Source of the DNA: Paraflavitalea sp. CAU 1676
Lineage (GTDB): Bacteria > Bacteroidota > Bacteroidia > Chitinophagales > Chitinophagaceae
Reading direction: 5' to 3'
Assembly (NCBI RefSeq): GCF_029223285.1
Contig: NZ_JARHUJ010000001.1
Location: forward strand, 434,001-498,000
Length of the DNA stretch: 64,000 nucleotides
In this document: positions 35,029 to 43,970 of the stretch, piece by piece
Position numbering within the stretch: the first letter of the stretch is position 1
How the letters are laid out: each line of letters opens with the position of its first letter
The notes under the pieces: model-generated
What the model was told of the DNA's origin: nothing
The model's database searches: none
What the model saw: the letters and a program-made list of their open reading frames with translations, nothing else
Program-made: the position numbers and the translations under genes

Positions 35029-37077
35029 ATGAAGAATAATAAAACAGCTTTATTTCCGCGCGACCTGGTGATGACCGCCCTGAAACAGTCGTTCGTAAAG
35101 CTCAACCCCCGCTCCATGTTCCGTAACCCGGTTATGTTTACGGTCGAACTGGGAACATTTGTTATGCTGGGTGTTTGTATCTGGATCGCCGCTGGCGAAA
35201 CTTCCCAGGGCAGCCTGGCTTACAATGCCTTCATCACAGCAATCTTATTTATCACGGTGCTCTTTGCCAATTTTGCAGAAGCCATTGCCGAAGCACGAGG
35301 TAAAGCACAGGCAGATAGCCTTCGAAAAACGAGAGAAGATACACCTGCCAAAAAGGTCTTCGCTGTAGGCGAAATATTTACCAACGAGATTAAGATCGTA
35401 CCCTCTTCCGAGCTTCGCAAAGGCGACAGCTTTGTGTGTGAAGCCGGTGATATAATACCCATGGACGGTGAGATCATTCAGGGCCTTGCCACCATCGATG
35501 AATCTGCCATTACCGGCGAATCAGCGCCCGTGATCCGCGAATCGGGTGGCGACAAGTCATCCGTAACCGGAGGTACCAAAGTACTGAGCGACCGCATTAT
35601 CGTAAAAGTGACCACCGAACCTGGTGAAAGCTTTCTCGACAAGATGATCGCACTCGTAGAAGGTGCTTCCCGCCAGAAAACACCTAACGAGATCGCCTTG
35701 ACGATCCTGCTGGCAAGCTTCACCTTAATTTTTATCATCGTATGCGTAACGCTGAAACCATTTGCCGATTACGCCAATACCTCCATCACCATCGCGGCCT
35801 TCATTTCCTTGTTCGTATGTCTCATACCTACCACCATTGGCGGATTGCTTTCCGCGATCGGTATAGCCGGTATGGACAGAGCACTACGCGCAAACGTGAT
35901 CACCAAAAGCGGTAAGGCCGTAGAAACGGCCGGCGACCTTGATACACTCTTACTCGATAAAACTGGTACCATCACCATCGGTAACCGTAAGGCCACCCAC
36001 TTCTGGCCATCGGGCAATACCCGTGAGAACGATTTCATCGAAGCCTGCGTGCTGGCCTCCCTGGCCGATGAAACACCTGAAGGTAAATCGATCATCGAAC
36101 TGGCCGCCGGTAAAGGGGTAAAGCACACACCTTCTGCCAATGGTATTAAGTTCATTCCTTTCAAGGCCGAAACCAGAAGCAGTGGGGTCGATTTGCGGGA
36201 TGGCACCAAGATCCGCAAGGGAGCATCCGATGCGATCAAGAACATGGTGAAAAAGACTGGAAACGGCTTTCCGGTTGAAACGGAAGACAAAGTAAAGGAG
36301 ATCGCTCAAAATGGCGGTACGCCCCTGGTGGTTAGCCGCAATGAATCTGTGCTCGGCGTGATTGAATTGCAGGATATCATCAAACCGGGTATACAAGAGC
36401 GTTTCGAACGCCTGCGTAAGATGGGTGTGAAAACAGTGATGGTAACAGGCGATAACCCCCTTACGGCAAAATACATTGCCCAAAAAGCAGGTGTGGACGA
36501 TTATATCGCCGAGGCAAAGCCGGAAGATAAAATGAACTATATCAAAAAGGAACAGCAGGGCGGTAAACTGGTGGCCATGATGGGCGATGGTACCAACGAT
36601 GCGCCGGCGCTCGCACAGGCAGACGTAGGTGTGGCGATGAACAGTGGAACCCAGGCAGCCAAAGAAGCAGGTAACATGGTGGATCTTGACAACGACCCCA
36701 CCAAGCTCATCGAGATCGTGGAGATCGGCAAGCAATTGTTGATGACCAGGGGCACGCTCACCACCTTCTCCATTGCCAACGATGTAGCCAAATACTTTGC
36801 CATCGTGCCGGCCCTGTTCATTACCTCGATACCTGCTTTACAGGCCCTCAATATCATGCACCTGAAAAGCCCTGAAAGCGCCATCCTGTCGGCGGTGATC
36901 TTCAACGCGATTATCATTCCAGTGCTTATTCCACTCGCATTGCGCGGTGTAGCCTACAAGCCCATTGGTGCCAGCGCGCTGTTACGCAGGAACCTGTTTA
37001 TCTATGGCCTGGGTGGTATCATCGTTCCCTTTATCGGTATCAAGCTCATCGATATGGTACTGGCTTTATTCATGTAA
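35029..37077 (+). CDS. kdpB: Potassium-transporting P-type ATPase subunit B
   Basis: A 682-residue P-type ATPase. The phosphorylated Asp lies in [11 protein letters not shown]; the actuator loop is TGES ([16 protein letters not shown]) and the hinge is [14 protein letters not shown], with [20 protein letters not shown]. The TGES serine that is phosphorylated to switch off the E. coli enzyme is present. It couples ATP hydrolysis to K+ movement through KdpA. Confidence 0.98.
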   Translation: MKNNKTALFPRDLVMTALKQSFVKLNPRSMFRNPVMFTVELGTFVMLGVCIWIAAGETSQGSLAYNAFITAILFITVLFANFAEAIAEARGKAQADSLRKTREDTPAKKVFAVGEIFTNEIKIVPSSELRKGDSFVCEAGDIIPMDGEIIQGLATIDESAITGESAPVIRESGGDKSSVTGGTKVLSDRIIVKVTTEPGESFLDKMIALVEGASRQKTPNEIALTILLASFTLIFIIVCVTLKPFADYANTSITIAAFISLFVCLIPTTIGGLLSAIGIAGMDRALRANVITKSGKAVETAGDLDTLLLDKTGTITIGNRKATHFWPSGNTRENDFIEACVLASLADETPEGKSIIELAAGKGVKHTPSANGIKFIPFKAETRSSGVDLRDGTKIRKGASDAIKNMVKKTGNGFPVETEDKVKEIAQNGGTPLVVSRNESVLGVIELQDIIKPGIQERFERLRKMGVKTVMVTGDNPLTAKYIAQKAGVDDYIAEAKPEDKMNYIKKEQQGGKLVAMMGDGTNDAPALAQADVGVAMNSGTQAAKEAGNMVDLDNDPTKLIEIVEIGKQLLMTRGTLTTFSIANDVAKYFAIVPALFITSIPALQALNIMHLKSPESAILSAVIFNAIIIPVLIPLALRGVAYKPIGASALLRRNLFIYGLGGIIVPFIGIKLIDMVLALFM

Positions 37078-37095
37078 TACTATAAAAACAAGGTT

Positions 37096-37659
37096 ATGAA
37101 GAAATATATATTGCCCTCCCTCAAGTTGACCATCGTAATGGTGTTGTTGCTGGGCGTGATCTATCCCATACTCATTGCAGCCGTAGGCACCATGGCGCCT
37201 GGAGGAGGAAAAGGTGAAAAGGTGATTGTGAATGGGAAGGAAGTTGGCTACGCATTAGTCGGACAAAAATTCACGGACGATAAATACTTTCAGGGACGTC
37301 CATCGGCGGTCGACTACAATGCCGCCGGATCTGCAGGTTCCAATAAAGGGCCATCCAATCCCGATTATCTTACAACAGTGCAGGAGCGCATCGACACATT
37401 CCTGGTGCACAACCCTGGTGTAAAGAAAGAGCAGCTACCGGCCGAACTGGTAACAGCTTCAGGCAGTGGCCTCGATCCCGATCTGTCACCCACAGCCGCT
37501 AAAGTGCAGGTAAAACGGATTGCTGTTCTTCGGCACATCGAAGAATCAACACTGATAGCGCTGGTCGACAAACAAACCGAAGGCCCCTTCCTCGGACTCT
37601 TTGGCCCGGCTAAAGTGAACGTACTCAAGCTGAACATCGCACTCGACCAATTAAAATAA
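37096..37659 (+). CDS. kdpC: Potassium-transporting ATPase subunit C
   Basis: A 187-residue protein with one N-terminal membrane helix and a soluble domain. Family signs include VGQKFTDDKYFQGRPSA, YNAAGSAGSNKGPSNP, SGSGLDPDLSPTAA and FLGLFGPAKVNVLKLN. KdpC helps hold the KdpAB complex together. It starts 18 bases after kdpB. Confidence 0.97.
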   Translation: MKKYILPSLKLTIVMVLLLGVIYPILIAAVGTMAPGGGKGEKVIVNGKEVGYALVGQKFTDDKYFQGRPSAVDYNAAGSAGSNKGPSNPDYLTTVQERIDTFLVHNPGVKKEQLPAELVTASGSGLDPDLSPTAAKVQVKRIAVLRHIEESTLIALVDKQTEGPFLGLFGPAKVNVLKLNIALDQLK

Positions 37660-37714
37660 ACAGCCCCGTAATATTCGCGATAGAACAAACACTAATAATA
37701 CAAGAGAAAGAACC

Positions 37715-38788
37715 ATGAAACAGATCATCGCTGGCGCCCTCTTACTTACAGGTATGAGCGCCCTGGCGCAGGACACGAAACCCTCGCCGCTTACCTTTAG
37801 TGGATATGCTGAAGTGTATTATACCTACGATTTTAACAAACCGCTGGATAACAATCGTCCAGGATTTATGTACAGCCACAACCGCAGTAACGAATTCAAC
37901 CTCAATGTGGGTTATCTGAAAGCTGCTTATGCAACAGAGCGGGTGCGCGCCAACCTGGCCATCGCAGCAGGCACCTACATGAATGCCAACTATGCAGCTG
38001 AGCCCGGCGTATTGAAAAATGTATATGAAGCCAACGCTGGCGTGAAGCTGTCAAAGAAAAAGAACCTCTGGCTCGATGCCGGTATCTTTGGATCGCATAT
38101 AGGATTCGAAAGCGCCATCTCTAAAGATTGCTGGACACTCACCAGAAGCCTCGCGGCCGAAAATTCGCCTTATTACGAAGCAGGTGCTAAACTTACCTAT
38201 GCCACCGATAACAATAAGTGGGTATTGAGTGCACTCGCACTCAACGGCTGGCAACGTATCAAAAGAGTAGATGGCAATTCACTGATGAGCTGGGCAACGC
38301 AGGTGCAGTTCAAGCCAAACAGCACTACCACTTTTAACTACAGCACCTTCATCGGCTCCGACAAACCCGATAGCGTTAGGCTCATGCGTTACTTCCATAA
38401 CCTGTATGCAACCTTTAACCTGAGTCCCAAACTGGGTGTTACTGCCGGCTTCGATATTGGCCAGGAACAAAAAGCCAAAGGCAGCAGTGCGATGAATACC
38501 TGGTACACGCCTGTGCTTATCCTCAAATACACGATCAATGATCAGTGGGCTATTGCCGCCAGGGGGGAATATTATGAAGACAAGAATGGTGTGATCATTG
38601 CCACCGGAACCGAAAATGGGTTCAAAACTACCGGTTACTCCCTCAACCTCGATTACGCGCCAGCGCCCAATGTGCTGGTACGCCTCGAAGGAAGAAACCT
38701 GAGCAGCAAAGATGCCATCTTCGTTAAAGAGAAAGATGTTCAAAAGAACAACACTTTTGTTACAGCTTCAGTAGCCGTGAGTTTTTAA
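37715..38788 (+). CDS. Outer-membrane porin of the BBP2/OmpL-like type
   Basis: A 357-residue protein with signal peptide (LLLTGMSALAQ) and a beta-barrel body with alternating hydrophobic strands and a C-terminal aromatic end (VTASVAVSF). It opens with LTFSGYAEVYYTYDFNKP, characteristic of putative beta-barrel porin-2 proteins. It follows kdpC by 55 bases, which suggests that it lets potassium or other ions cross the outer membrane when Kdp is induced. That role is inferred from position. Confidence 0.85.
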   Translation: MKQIIAGALLLTGMSALAQDTKPSPLTFSGYAEVYYTYDFNKPLDNNRPGFMYSHNRSNEFNLNVGYLKAAYATERVRANLAIAAGTYMNANYAAEPGVLKNVYEANAGVKLSKKKNLWLDAGIFGSHIGFESAISKDCWTLTRSLAAENSPYYEAGAKLTYATDNNKWVLSALALNGWQRIKRVDGNSLMSWATQVQFKPNSTTTFNYSTFIGSDKPDSVRLMRYFHNLYATFNLSPKLGVTAGFDIGQEQKAKGSSAMNTWYTPVLILKYTINDQWAIAARGEYYEDKNGVIIATGTENGFKTTGYSLNLDYAPAPNVLVRLEGRNLSSKDAIFVKEKDVQKNNTFVTASVAVSF

Positions 38789-38812
38789 CAGACTTGCCTA
38801 TTCCTTTTCATC

Positions 38813-38844
38813 GCCAGCCTCTTCCCGTGTGGAAGGGAGCTGGC
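38813..38844 (+). terminator. Hairpin between the porin and the next gene, possible attenuator
   Basis: GCCAGC and GCTGGC form an outer stem with an inner TTCC/GGAA stem. Only a few T follow, so it may reduce, not stop, transcription into the regulatory genes downstream. Confidence 0.4.
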
Positions 38845-38861
38845 TCTTAAAACCGGAAAAG

Positions 38862-39221
38862 ATGATTACCCAATATGAAGTGCCGGCCCTGTTGAAAGAA
38901 GCGTTGCCTGCGATATCCGAAATTCACTATCCGGCCCGTTTCCCGATGGATATCTATAAGTCGGTACAAAGTTTTTCAGCCTATACCTGTATGGCGGTAC
39001 AAGAGCACAATCATAACCTGGTCCGGAAATGCTTCGCGCTGGCAGATAAGCTTTACCATCAAGGCGATCACCTGGTAAAGAATGTGATCGAGAATACCTA
39101 TGTGTTTTCCTTCTCTGCCTTTATGCCTAAAGACAAAGTAGAGAAACTGATCCTCCGTTCTATGATACCAGCCGCTCTCTACACCGTTTACCTGAAGCAG
39201 GTAATGGGTTCAGGCTGCTAA
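38862..39221 (+). CDS. DUF7674-like protein of the kdp gene run
   Basis: A 119-residue soluble, mostly helical protein; ATG at 38862 preferred over an upstream start within the hairpin region. The segment ALADKLYHQGDHLVKNVIEN then YVFSFSAF resembles Bacteroidota proteins grouped as DUF7674, without known function; I am not fully sure of the number. It starts 73 bases after the porin gene and 19 bases before the GNAT gene. Its place suggests a part in the response to low potassium, with no direct evidence. Confidence 0.75.
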   Translation: MITQYEVPALLKEALPAISEIHYPARFPMDIYKSVQSFSAYTCMAVQEHNHNLVRKCFALADKLYHQGDHLVKNVIENTYVFSFSAFMPKDKVEKLILRSMIPAALYTVYLKQVMGSGC

Positions 39222-39240
39222 AATCAATAAAAGAAATATT

Positions 39241-39855
39241 ATGGAACCCGATAGTAAAACGGAACCTGATAGTATCATCGTTCGTATAGCCAATAGCGAG
39301 GACGAACAGTACGCGCAAGAGATCGTAGCGGAAATGGAAAGTTCCGCAAAAGCCCGCGGTACCGGTATATCCAAAAGGTCGCCGGCCTCGATAGCGGAAA
39401 AAATGAAACAGGGTAAAGGCGTGATCGCTTTGACTGCCAATGGCCGCTGGGTAGGCTTCTCTTACTTAGAAGTGTGGGCGGCCGGGGAGTTTGTATCCAA
39501 CTCGGGGCTTATCGTTAGTCCGGCCTGGCGCGAGCAGGGCGTGGCAAGGGCCATCAAGGAAAAGGTCTTTGAGTTGTCGCGCCAACTGTATCCCGAAACA
39601 AAGATCTTCAGCATCACCACCAGTATGGCGATCATGAAAATGAATACACGCCTTGGTTTTGAGCCGGTTACATTCGATAATATCGTGCGGGAGGAAGCAT
39701 TCTGGAATGGCTGCAAGAGCTGCGTGCACTACGATATCCTGCAAAGAAAACAGTGCAGGAACTGCCTCTGTACCGCGATGCTCTTTATTCCCGGCCCGGA
39801 AAAAGGTAACTTAGAATCGGGCTTAACCGGGTCGAAGACAATTGTTGCCGGATAA
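39241..39855 (+). CDS. GNAT N-acetyltransferase with C-terminal cysteine cluster
   Basis: A 204-residue protein. The GNAT core covers about residues 15-150 with the acetyl-CoA loop region SPAWREQGVARAIKEKVFEL. After it comes a short tail with cysteines at 158, 161, 172, 175 and 177 (C-x2-C-x10-C-x2-C-x-C), which could bind zinc or another metal. The gene lies between the DUF7674-like gene and the kdpD-like gene. The substrate is unknown; a lysine of a Kdp protein or a small molecule are both possible. Confidence 0.82.
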   Translation: MEPDSKTEPDSIIVRIANSEDEQYAQEIVAEMESSAKARGTGISKRSPASIAEKMKQGKGVIALTANGRWVGFSYLEVWAAGEFVSNSGLIVSPAWREQGVARAIKEKVFELSRQLYPETKIFSITTSMAIMKMNTRLGFEPVTFDNIVREEAFWNGCKSCVHYDILQRKQCRNCLCTAMLFIPGPEKGNLESGLTGSKTIVAG

Positions 39856-39877
39856 TCAGGAACTACTAAAAGTATAT

Positions 39878-41002
39878 ATGCCCGACAGAGATAAAAACGT
39901 AGAACATTTTATTGAACTCATCCGCCAGTCGAGGCGCGGTAAGTTCAAGGTCTATATTGGCATGAGCGCCGGTGTCGGAAAAACCTACCGCATGCTCCAG
40001 GAAGCACATACCCTGCTGCGCAACGGGGTCGATGTCAAGATTGGTTACATCGAAACGCATCAGCGCAAGGAGACCCATGCCTTGCTGGAAGGGTTGCCGG
40101 TAATACCGCGTCGTAAACTTTTTTACAAAGGCAAGGAGTTGGAGGAGCTGAATGTGCAGGCCATCCTCAACCTGCATCCCGAGGTAGTGGTGGTGGATGA
40201 GCTCGCTCACTCCAATATAGAAGGCAGCAAGAACGAAAAGCGCTGGCAGGATGTGATGGATATACTCGATGCAGGCATCAATGTGATCAGCGCTGTGAAT
40301 ATCCAGCATATCGAAAGCCTCAATGAAGAGGTAAAGGACATTACAGGCATAGAAGTTGCCGAACGTATTCCCGATAGTATCCTCAAGCAGGCCGATGAGG
40401 TTGTCAACATCGACCTTACGGCCGATGAACTGGTGACCAGGCTGCGGGAGGGAAAGATCTATGCACCTGAGAAAGTGGAAACTGCCTTGCGCAATTTCTT
40501 CCAATCCGAAAAGATCCTTCAGCTCCGTGAGCTTGCACTCAAGGAAGTAGCCAGCCAGGTAGAACGGAAAATTGAGACCGAGCTGCCGCGTAACGGCAAT
40601 GCCAGGCAGGAGCGATTCCTGGCCTGCATCAGCAGTAACCATGAAGTGGCGAGAAAGGTGATACGGAAAACCGCCCGGCTCTCCAGTTACTACAATAGCA
40701 AATGGTACCTCCTGTATGTGCAAACACCCCGGGAAGACGGCGATAAGATCGGGCTGGCAGCGCAACGACACCTGATCAATAACTTTAAGCTGGCTACCGA
40801 GCTGGGCGGGGAAGTGATTAAAATAAAACACAGTAATATTGCCAAGGGGATCATCGAAGTGGCCGAGCAGCGAAAGATAACGACCATCTGCGTAGGAAAG
40901 CCACACCTCAACCTGTTTAATGTCATCCTCAGTACCGCCGTGTTCAACCAGTTATTGAATAAGTTGTCGGCAGCTGAAATTGACATCGTCATCCTATCAT
41001 AA
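39878..41002 (+). CDS. kdpD: Free-standing KdpD N-terminal sensor (KdpD + Usp domains)
   Basis: Started at the ATG at 39878 (374 residues); the frame opens earlier with a TTG that overlaps the GNAT stop. Residues ~20-225 are the KdpD domain with Walker A GMSAGVGKT (28-36) and VVVDELAHSN; residues ~240-374 are a universal-stress-protein-like domain. The membrane part and histidine kinase of classical KdpD are absent and follow as a separate gene 7 bases on. So the potassium sensor is split here. In classical KdpD this part binds ATP and, through the Usp domain, senses cell state. Confidence 0.93.
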   Translation: MPDRDKNVEHFIELIRQSRRGKFKVYIGMSAGVGKTYRMLQEAHTLLRNGVDVKIGYIETHQRKETHALLEGLPVIPRRKLFYKGKELEELNVQAILNLHPEVVVVDELAHSNIEGSKNEKRWQDVMDILDAGINVISAVNIQHIESLNEEVKDITGIEVAERIPDSILKQADEVVNIDLTADELVTRLREGKIYAPEKVETALRNFFQSEKILQLRELALKEVASQVERKIETELPRNGNARQERFLACISSNHEVARKVIRKTARLSSYYNSKWYLLYVQTPREDGDKIGLAAQRHLINNFKLATELGGEVIKIKHSNIAKGIIEVAEQRKITTICVGKPHLNLFNVILSTAVFNQLLNKLSAAEIDIVILS

Positions 41003-41009
41003 TAAACCT

Positions 41010-42713
41010 ATGGGCGTTCGTTTAAAAACAAAACTGTCGCTGGGCCTCGGCTTTCTCTTCCTGGTGATACTTACATTCGGGATCCTCAGTTTGTATTATA
41101 TCAACCGGCTCAGCAGCGATGCCGACCGTATCCTCCGGAATAATTATGAGTCGCTCGTATATTCCAACAATATGCTGAAGGCGCTCGAAGAGATGCCGGG
41201 CGATACCAGTGCCTTTACCCTGTTCGATGCCAACCTGCGCAACCAGGAAGCCAATGTTACCGAGTCGGGCGAACGGGAGGTGACAGAAGCACTTCGAAGG
41301 AACTTCGGTCAGTTGCAGCACCAACGGACCGATTCATTGAATTATGCCCGCCTCCGCGAATCGATCCGCATGATCAATGAGATCAATCATGAATCGATCC
41401 TGAAAAAAAATGCCATTGCTGCCACAACGGCAAAAAATGCGCAGCTATGGATCACGATCATCTTTACCAGCCTCATACTGATCGTACTCACCTTTATCTA
41501 TAATTTCCCGGGCGTCATTGCCGAACCCATTGCTAAACTGGCTGATGGTATTCGTGAAATAGCCAACAAGAATTATAGCAAACGTATTTACCTTAAGCAG
41601 GAAGATGAATTTGGTGAGCTGGCCCAGGCATTCAACAGCATGGCCGCCAAACTCGATGAATACGAGAACAGCAACCTGGCTAAACTTACCTTTGAGAAGA
41701 AACGAATTGAAACGATCATCAACCAGATGCGCGATGGCATCATTGGGCTCGATGACAGAGGCCATATCCTTTTCCTCAATGCCGTTGCTGAAAAGCTGCT
41801 GGGTCTTAAGGAAGCAGAGATGATCGGTAAGTATGCCCCCGATCTGGCGCTTAAAAACGATCTTATGCGTACGCTCCTGCGCGATGAGCAGGCAAAGAAA
41901 GAATTGAAGATCTATGCCGATGAGAAGGAGAGTTACTTTAGTAAGGATGTATTGGATGTGATGAACAATGGCCAGGTGGCTGGACAAGTGATCGTATTGC
42001 GCAACATTACCCTGTTTCATGAACTCAATGAAGCCAAGACCAATTTCATCGCCACGGTATCGCATGAACTAAAAACACCGATCTCCTCCATTAAGATGAG
42101 CGCACGCCTGCTGACCGATAACAGGGTAGGGGAGATGAACGCAGAACAGCAGGAGCTCACCAAAAGCATCACGGAAGATGCCGACAGGCTCTTGAACATA
42201 ACCAGTGAACTGCTCAATATGTCGCAGGTAGAAACAGGCAACATCCAACTCAAACTGCAGCCTTCGCGACCGGAAGCCATCATCGAGCAGGCTGTGCAGG
42301 CCGTACAGTTCCAGGCACAGCAAAAGAACATTGCCCTGCGTACGAAACTGGCGGCAACACTTCCGCAGGTGCAGGCCGATGTAGAGAAGACTTCCTGGGT
42401 ATTGATCAACTTTCTCACCAACGCCATCCGCTATTCACCCGACACCTCGTTCATTGATATAGAAGCCAGTCTGCAGAGCAATAAGGTGATCTTCACCGTA
42501 ACCGACTACGGCAAGGGCATCGATGAAAAATACCTCACCCGCCTGTTCGACCGGTACTTCAAAGTGCCGGGCACTCATGAGCGTAATGGTACCGGCCTCG
42601 GCCTGGCCATCTCCAAAGAGTTTATAGAAGCCCAGGGGGGAACCATCTGGGTCAATAGCCGCATCGGCGAAGGAAGCCGCTTTGGGTTTGAGTTGGCGGT
42701 AGCCAGGGGGTGA
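41010..42713 (+). CDS. HAMP/PAS sensor histidine kinase of the kdp system
   Basis: Started at the ATG at 41010 (567 residues). Layout: TM1 at about 10-30, periplasmic domain, TM2 at about 155-178, HAMP, a coiled linker, PAS at about 235-340, HisKA with the phospho-acceptor H352 in VSHELKTP, and HATPase with NFLTNAIRYSPD and GTGLGLAISKEF. It lacks the four membrane helices of KdpD. Its position after the KdpD-like gene and the absence of a response regulator gene beside it suggest it phosphorylates the NtrC-type regulator at 30081. That pairing is inference. Confidence 0.93.
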   Translation: MGVRLKTKLSLGLGFLFLVILTFGILSLYYINRLSSDADRILRNNYESLVYSNNMLKALEEMPGDTSAFTLFDANLRNQEANVTESGEREVTEALRRNFGQLQHQRTDSLNYARLRESIRMINEINHESILKKNAIAATTAKNAQLWITIIFTSLILIVLTFIYNFPGVIAEPIAKLADGIREIANKNYSKRIYLKQEDEFGELAQAFNSMAAKLDEYENSNLAKLTFEKKRIETIINQMRDGIIGLDDRGHILFLNAVAEKLLGLKEAEMIGKYAPDLALKNDLMRTLLRDEQAKKELKIYADEKESYFSKDVLDVMNNGQVAGQVIVLRNITLFHELNEAKTNFIATVSHELKTPISSIKMSARLLTDNRVGEMNAEQQELTKSITEDADRLLNITSELLNMSQVETGNIQLKLQPSRPEAIIEQAVQAVQFQAQQKNIALRTKLAATLPQVQADVEKTSWVLINFLTNAIRYSPDTSFIDIEASLQSNKVIFTVTDYGKGIDEKYLTRLFDRYFKVPGTHERNGTGLGLAISKEFIEAQGGTIWVNSRIGEGSRFGFELAVARG

Positions 42714-42824
42714 TCTGCAAGCTGATTTTTTCTCTTAAGATACTGACCAATTTGTCTAGCAGTATCGGCGAACAGAGCGCCTATTCCCAAGCAGGCCGGA
42801 CATTTCGGCCAATTCGGACCAAAC

Positions 42825-42852
42825 GACCAAATCCGGACAACCACATTTGGTC
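42825..42852. repeat. Inverted repeat downstream of the kdp gene run
   Basis: GACCAAAT (42825-42832) and ATTTGGTC (42845-42852), 8 bp with 12-nt spacer. It lies in the 413-base gap between the histidine kinase gene and the DUF6265-like gene. No T-run follows, so it is not a clear terminator. Confidence 0.4.
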
Positions 42853-42962
42853 TGGTACCGTATTCTTTATAGGTTTGTTGAGCACCAATGGAGATTAGCC
42901 ATAGGGTTGTTGAAATGACAAGGTGCCGGTTACGGGAAATGAAAGAGAAATAAAGGCTCGGT

Positions 42963-43039
42963 TTAGCATAGATGATGCGGGGACGGTGTATGGACGGTGC
43001 ATGGATGTTGCATAGATACTCCATAGATGGTGTATGAAA
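42963..43039. repeat. Degenerate 11-bp tandem array (7 units)
   Basis: Seven consecutive 11-base units, among them GGTGTATGGAC, GGTGCATGGAT, GTTGCATAGAT, ACTCCATAGAT and GGTGTATGAAA; the first two (TTAGCATAGAT, GATGCGGGGAC) are more divergent. The period is exact. A short gap separates it from the next gene. There is no coding frame across it that I believe. The rest of 42714-43126 holds only the inverted repeat listed before it. Confidence 0.75.
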
Positions 43040-43126
43040 ATAGCGTAGTCAACAAAAAGAGCGTTTTTTCACAAAAAACAGCCTCCGGAATATTGCAATC
43101 ATTCGCCTGACATAAAAACCAGCAAT

Positions 43127-43657
43127 ATGAACGAACATCGTAATTCAGCTGCCACGCTTATGGTCATTACCGCAAAGTTGCTATTAACGGCCAGACCCGC
43201 GCTCATGGCGTTGCTCATGCTTTGCTTCCTGGATCAGGTACAAGCGCAACAACCATCTGCCGCTGTGCCCGATGATTTCAAAAAACTTCACTGGCTTTCC
43301 GGTACCTGGCAACGAACGAATGCTAAACCTGGCCGCTCTGGCTACGAGCGTTGGGAAATGGATGGCGACCGGGCCATGAAAGGATGGGGAGTAAGCATGA
43401 AAGGCAATGATACCCTGATCACAGAAAAGATCAGGTTGGAGATCAAAGACAACAAGATCTGGTACGTGGCAGATGTACCCGAAAACAAAGCGCCGGTATA
43501 TTTCGAACTCACTTCAATTACTCCCTCCGGATTTATCTGCGAGAATCCTGCGCACGATTTTCCAAAGAAAATATCCTATCAGTTGGAAGGAAACATACTC
43601 ACTGCTATCATATCGGCGGGCGATAAGTCCATACCTTATCTGTTTAAAAAGCAGTAA
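43127..43657 (+). CDS. Secreted DUF6265-like protein
   Basis: A 176-residue protein with a long N-terminal segment and signal peptide ending near QVQAQQ. The mature part starts DDFKKLHWLSGTWQRTN and continues YERWEMDGDRAMKGWG and ENPAHDFPKKISYQ; this lipocalin-like beta layout fits the DUF6265 group (family number from memory). The HDFP motif region is also found in related secreted proteins. Function unknown. It stands alone on the plus strand. Confidence 0.8.
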   Translation: MNEHRNSAATLMVITAKLLLTARPALMALLMLCFLDQVQAQQPSAAVPDDFKKLHWLSGTWQRTNAKPGRSGYERWEMDGDRAMKGWGVSMKGNDTLITEKIRLEIKDNKIWYVADVPENKAPVYFELTSITPSGFICENPAHDFPKKISYQLEGNILTAIISAGDKSIPYLFKKQ

Positions 43658-43665
43658 GATGGTTC

Positions 43666-43686
43666 ATTATCCATCTCATGGATAAT
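43666..43686. other. Perfect hairpin after the DUF6265-like gene
   Basis: ATTATCCAT and ATGGATAAT (9 bp, 3-nt loop) 8 bases after the stop codon. No T-run follows, so it may protect the 3' end of the mRNA more than stop transcription. The rest of 43687-43920 shows no gene or repeat that I can support. Confidence 0.45.
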
Positions 43687-43917
43687 ATATCCCTATAATG
43701 GTTAAGGGAAAATCGATAGGAATTTCTAATCTCCCTAACTTTATCCAGTCTATTACACCCAACCACGCAATTCCTCCATTTGGTTATCATGCTCTCTTCC
43801 TGGAGGAAACGATCACAGTCATTTCCTGGTTTATACTAACAACAGTGACGCCCGCAGGGCGCATCAGGTAGTCATTATAGTATTAGCTCAACTTAGTGTT
43901 AGGTCGGCGCATAGTAA

Positions 43918-43949
43918 GCAAAAAGGGCCCCTCTGCATGGGGGCCCTTT
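43918..43949 (-). terminator. Terminator of the minus-strand TonB/DUF4249 operon
   Basis: AAAGGGCCCC and GGGGCCCTTT (10 bp) with a short loop; on the minus strand the hairpin is followed by T. It lies 21 bases after the last gene of the operon. Confidence 0.85.
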
Positions 43950-43970
43950 CTAATAGTATGTTGTAAAGAA

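Noticed and set aside
39866-40906. 346-codon minus-strand frame over the kdpD-like gene
   Set aside because: Shadow; the plus strand has the KdpD Walker A motif and Usp domain.
8400-43039. 11-bp arrays as CRISPR arrays
   Set aside because: Units are too short, have no spacers and no cas genes are nearby.
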